Below are positions 13,008 through 14,234 of a DNA stretch of 14,234 nt, piece by piece. The stretch is from NCBI GenBank assembly GCA_937914785.1, contig CALGIV010000096.1:1-14234 (forward strand), given 5' to 3'. Source of the DNA: an uncultured Eubacteriaceae bacterium. GTDB lineage: Bacteria > Bacillota > Clostridia > Eubacteriales > UBA1433. The notes below the pieces were generated by a model. The model was not told the origin of the DNA. It worked only from the letters and a program-made list of their open reading frames with translations, and did not search any database. Position numbers and translations under genes: made by a program. Position 1 is the first letter of the stretch; the number at the start of each line of letters is the position of its first letter.

Positions 13008-13727
13008 TCATGTTCGTGATCCCATCACGTTGATATCGCCAAAAAAGCTGTTGCCTTTCAGATATAATGTTTTGGGCGTATTTTCAATCCGCCGTTCCAT
13101 TACCGAGCTGTCGAAAATGCCGCCGCTTCTGGCCTTAAATAATTTGCTGCGGCCAAAGATGTTTGAAGATTCAAAGACGACGGCAGTCGACTTGTCGACG
13201 TAGAGGACGACAGAGCCGAACGATGCATTTGCTTTAATGTTCAGTGCGCCGCTTTCGTCCGGTTGCATAACAGCTGTATCGATGATTAAATCTCCGAAGA
13301 TGGCGGAGTAAACATTTATACGTGCATAGGGGTCGTAATGTGTCGAGCGTTTCTTGGAAAAGATCGCCTTGTTGTCGCGAATGATGCTGCCGGAGAAGAT
13401 AAGCAGGATCCCAAACATAATAAACAATGAAGGCAGAAAGGCCCGGGATATATTAAAGTTGAGAAAATCTACCCCCAAATAATAGTCAAAAATATGCCGG
13501 ACAATCACGGCGAGCGACCAAAAGGTGATAAATGTGCCAAATACGATGGAAAGCGGGGTGCGAAAACGGATAATGAGCAAAATTCCCATGTAAGCGATAA
13601 AGGCAAAGATAAAGTAAAACAGAATATCGCCGAAAGAGAGGTAGAACCAGCCCATTTGCTTGGCCAGCAGTGTCAGGCCGAGCGCGATGATAATAAAACC
13701 CAAGATATAGGTATTTTTTTTATTCAT
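13008..13727 (-). CDS. LiaF-like membrane protein (cell-envelope stress family)
   Basis: Membrane protein of 239 residues. Four hydrophobic segments (about 7-24, 35-53, 58-80 and 97-115) form an N-terminal module, followed by a basic linker and a C-terminal beta-rich domain (about 137-239) with repeated SAIFGDLIID, SFGSVVLYVD, IFGRSKL and SFFGDINV strands. This is the layout of LiaF and the 'cell wall-active antibiotics response' proteins. In Bacillus LiaF holds the LiaRS two-component system off; here no liaR/liaS pair is adjacent, so such a role is not shown. Start: the frame is open to a TTG at 13745, but ATG 13727 is preceded by CGGGGGC at good spacing, while the TTG has its AAGGA too close. 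It is divergent from the 5-formyl-THF cyclo-ligase gene. Confidence 0.8.
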   Translation of the reverse strand: MNKKNTYILGFIIIALGLTLLAKQMGWFYLSFGDILFYFIFAFIAYMGILLIIRFRTPLSIVFGTFITFWSLAVIVRHIFDYYLGVDFLNFNISRAFLPSLFIMFGILLIFSGSIIRDNKAIFSKKRSTHYDPYARINVYSAIFGDLIIDTAVMQPDESGALNIKANASFGSVVLYVDKSTAVVFESSNIFGRSKLFKARSGGIFDSSVMERRIENTPKTLYLKGNSFFGDINVMGSRT

Positions 13728-13769
13728 AAAGCCCCCGATTTTCAAATTCCTTTTTCATCTGAAATATAC

Positions 13770-13775
13770 TATAAT
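13770..13775 (+). promoter_or_regulatory. Possible -10 element in the divergent gap
   Basis: A perfect TATAAT lies about 60 bases before the plus-strand gene at 13837, but the matching -35 position holds only TTCCTT-like sequence. The overlapping complement could serve the LiaF-like gene equally well. Direction is uncertain. Confidence 0.25.
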
Positions 13776-13836
13776 AATGGAAGATTAAAAATCTATTAAA
13801 CCTCAATTAATTCGACATAAAATAATCGGAGTAAAA

Positions 13837-14234
13837 ATGGGTGAAAAGCGAGATTTAAGAAAACAATGTAAGGAAAAGCGTAAAAGGCTTGGCAGAGAAT
13901 ATATTACCAACGCCTCCAGGCGAATTACAGATTCATTTCTTTTAAGTAACGCGTATCGAGAGGCGCAGACAATTTTTATTTATGCAAGTACCTTGTATGA
14001 AGTGGATACTCGCGGGGCGATTGCGGCGATGCTGGCAGAGGACAAGACCGTATGCGTTCCGGTAGTGTGCAGAGACAGGGAGATGATGCCGATTTGTCTT
14101 ACATCGTTGGCGGAGCTAAAACTAAACAAATATGCGATACCGGAGCCGGCTTTTGCACCGGAGAAGGAGGTGCCGGCTTTGCAGATAGAGTTGTGCGTCA
14201 CGCCGATGCTGTGTGCGGCAGAGACGGGATACCG
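13837..14234 (+). CDS. 5-formyltetrahydrofolate cyclo-ligase, N-terminal part (3' end outside window)
   Basis: Cytoplasmic folate enzyme that uses ATP to convert 5-formyl-THF to 5,10-methenyl-THF, recycling a folate storage or inhibitor form. 132 complete codons are in the window and the frame is open at the edge. Seen: basic N-terminal helix KRDLRKQCKEKRKRLGREYI (nucleotide-binding region), S-R-R-I-T-DSFLLSNAYREA, then IFIYASTLYEVDTRGAI, TVCVPVVCRDREMMPICL and a region ending in LCAAETGYR, just before the expected LGYGGGYYDR motif. This is the family's order of conserved blocks. ATG 13837 has GGAG five bases upstream. Its upstream divergent neighbour is the LiaF-like gene; no functional link is apparent. 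Confidence 0.88.
   Translation, partial: MGEKRDLRKQCKEKRKRLGREYITNASRRITDSFLLSNAYREAQTIFIYASTLYEVDTRGAIAAMLAEDKTVCVPVVCRDREMMPICLTSLAELKLNKYAIPEPAFAPEKEVPALQIELCVTPMLCAAETGY

Noticed and set aside
1..14234. Insertion sequences, CRISPR arrays, tRNA or rRNA genes, prophage
   Set aside because: I found no transposase motif, no regularly spaced repeat, no terminal inverted repeats with target duplication, and no tRNA-like cloverleaf or rRNA stretch.

Overview
The window looks like chromosomal DNA of a low-to-moderate GC Bacillota (Firmicute) with a sporulation heritage. Grounds: strong GGAGG-type ribosome binding sites before most genes, sigma-A-like TTGACA/TATAAT promoters, ATG/GTG/TTG starts, a lipobox lipoprotein, HPr kinase/phosphorylase, SpoIIM, and a nudF-spoIIM-deoB-dacF gene order reminiscent of the nudF-spoIIM-...-drm-pupG-dacF region of spore formers. 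I cannot name the genus. Negativicutes or Clostridia are both possible.

Layout. 1-1005 (+): C-terminal part of a HAMP sensor histidine kinase, cut by the window start. 1226-4635 (-): zinc-ribbon membrane protein, PC4/YdbC-like nucleic-acid-binding protein, two tandem paralogous alpha/beta hydrolases, and hprK 42 bp upstream of them, so hprK and the hydrolases may be co-transcribed. 4773-8073 (+): small DUF4177-like protein, nrdR, nudF (ADP-ribose pyrophosphatase), spoIIM and deoB (phosphopentomutase). 8260-10348 (+): a self-contained TetR-MATE efflux cassette with two matching operator-like palindromes at its promoter. 10435-10762 (-): a broken small gene that reads through only if two single-base deletions are repaired. 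10820-12905 (+): dacF-type D-Ala-D-Ala carboxypeptidase and a methionine-rich lipoprotein. 13008-13727 (-): LiaF-like membrane protein. 13837-14234 (+): start of 5-formyltetrahydrofolate cyclo-ligase, cut by the window end.

Most genes are housekeeping or cell-envelope functions: carbon control (HprK), dNTP control (NrdR), nucleotide hygiene and pentose phosphate interconversion (NudF, DeoB), peptidoglycan remodelling (DacF, SpoIIM), and envelope stress or drug export (LiaF-like, MATE, histidine kinase). I see no mobile element, CRISPR array, tRNA or rRNA, and no clear new multi-gene system. The points most worth a second look are: (i) DeoB lacks the Gly-His pair of the family's DFDxxYGHRxD motif, and so a metal-binding His; (ii) the twice-frameshifted gene before dacF; (iii) the paired TetR operators; (iv) the reduced spoIIM-deoB-dacF neighbourhood with a TetR-MATE cassette inside it; and (v) a 32-bp-spaced direct repeat over the promoter of the Met-rich lipoprotein.
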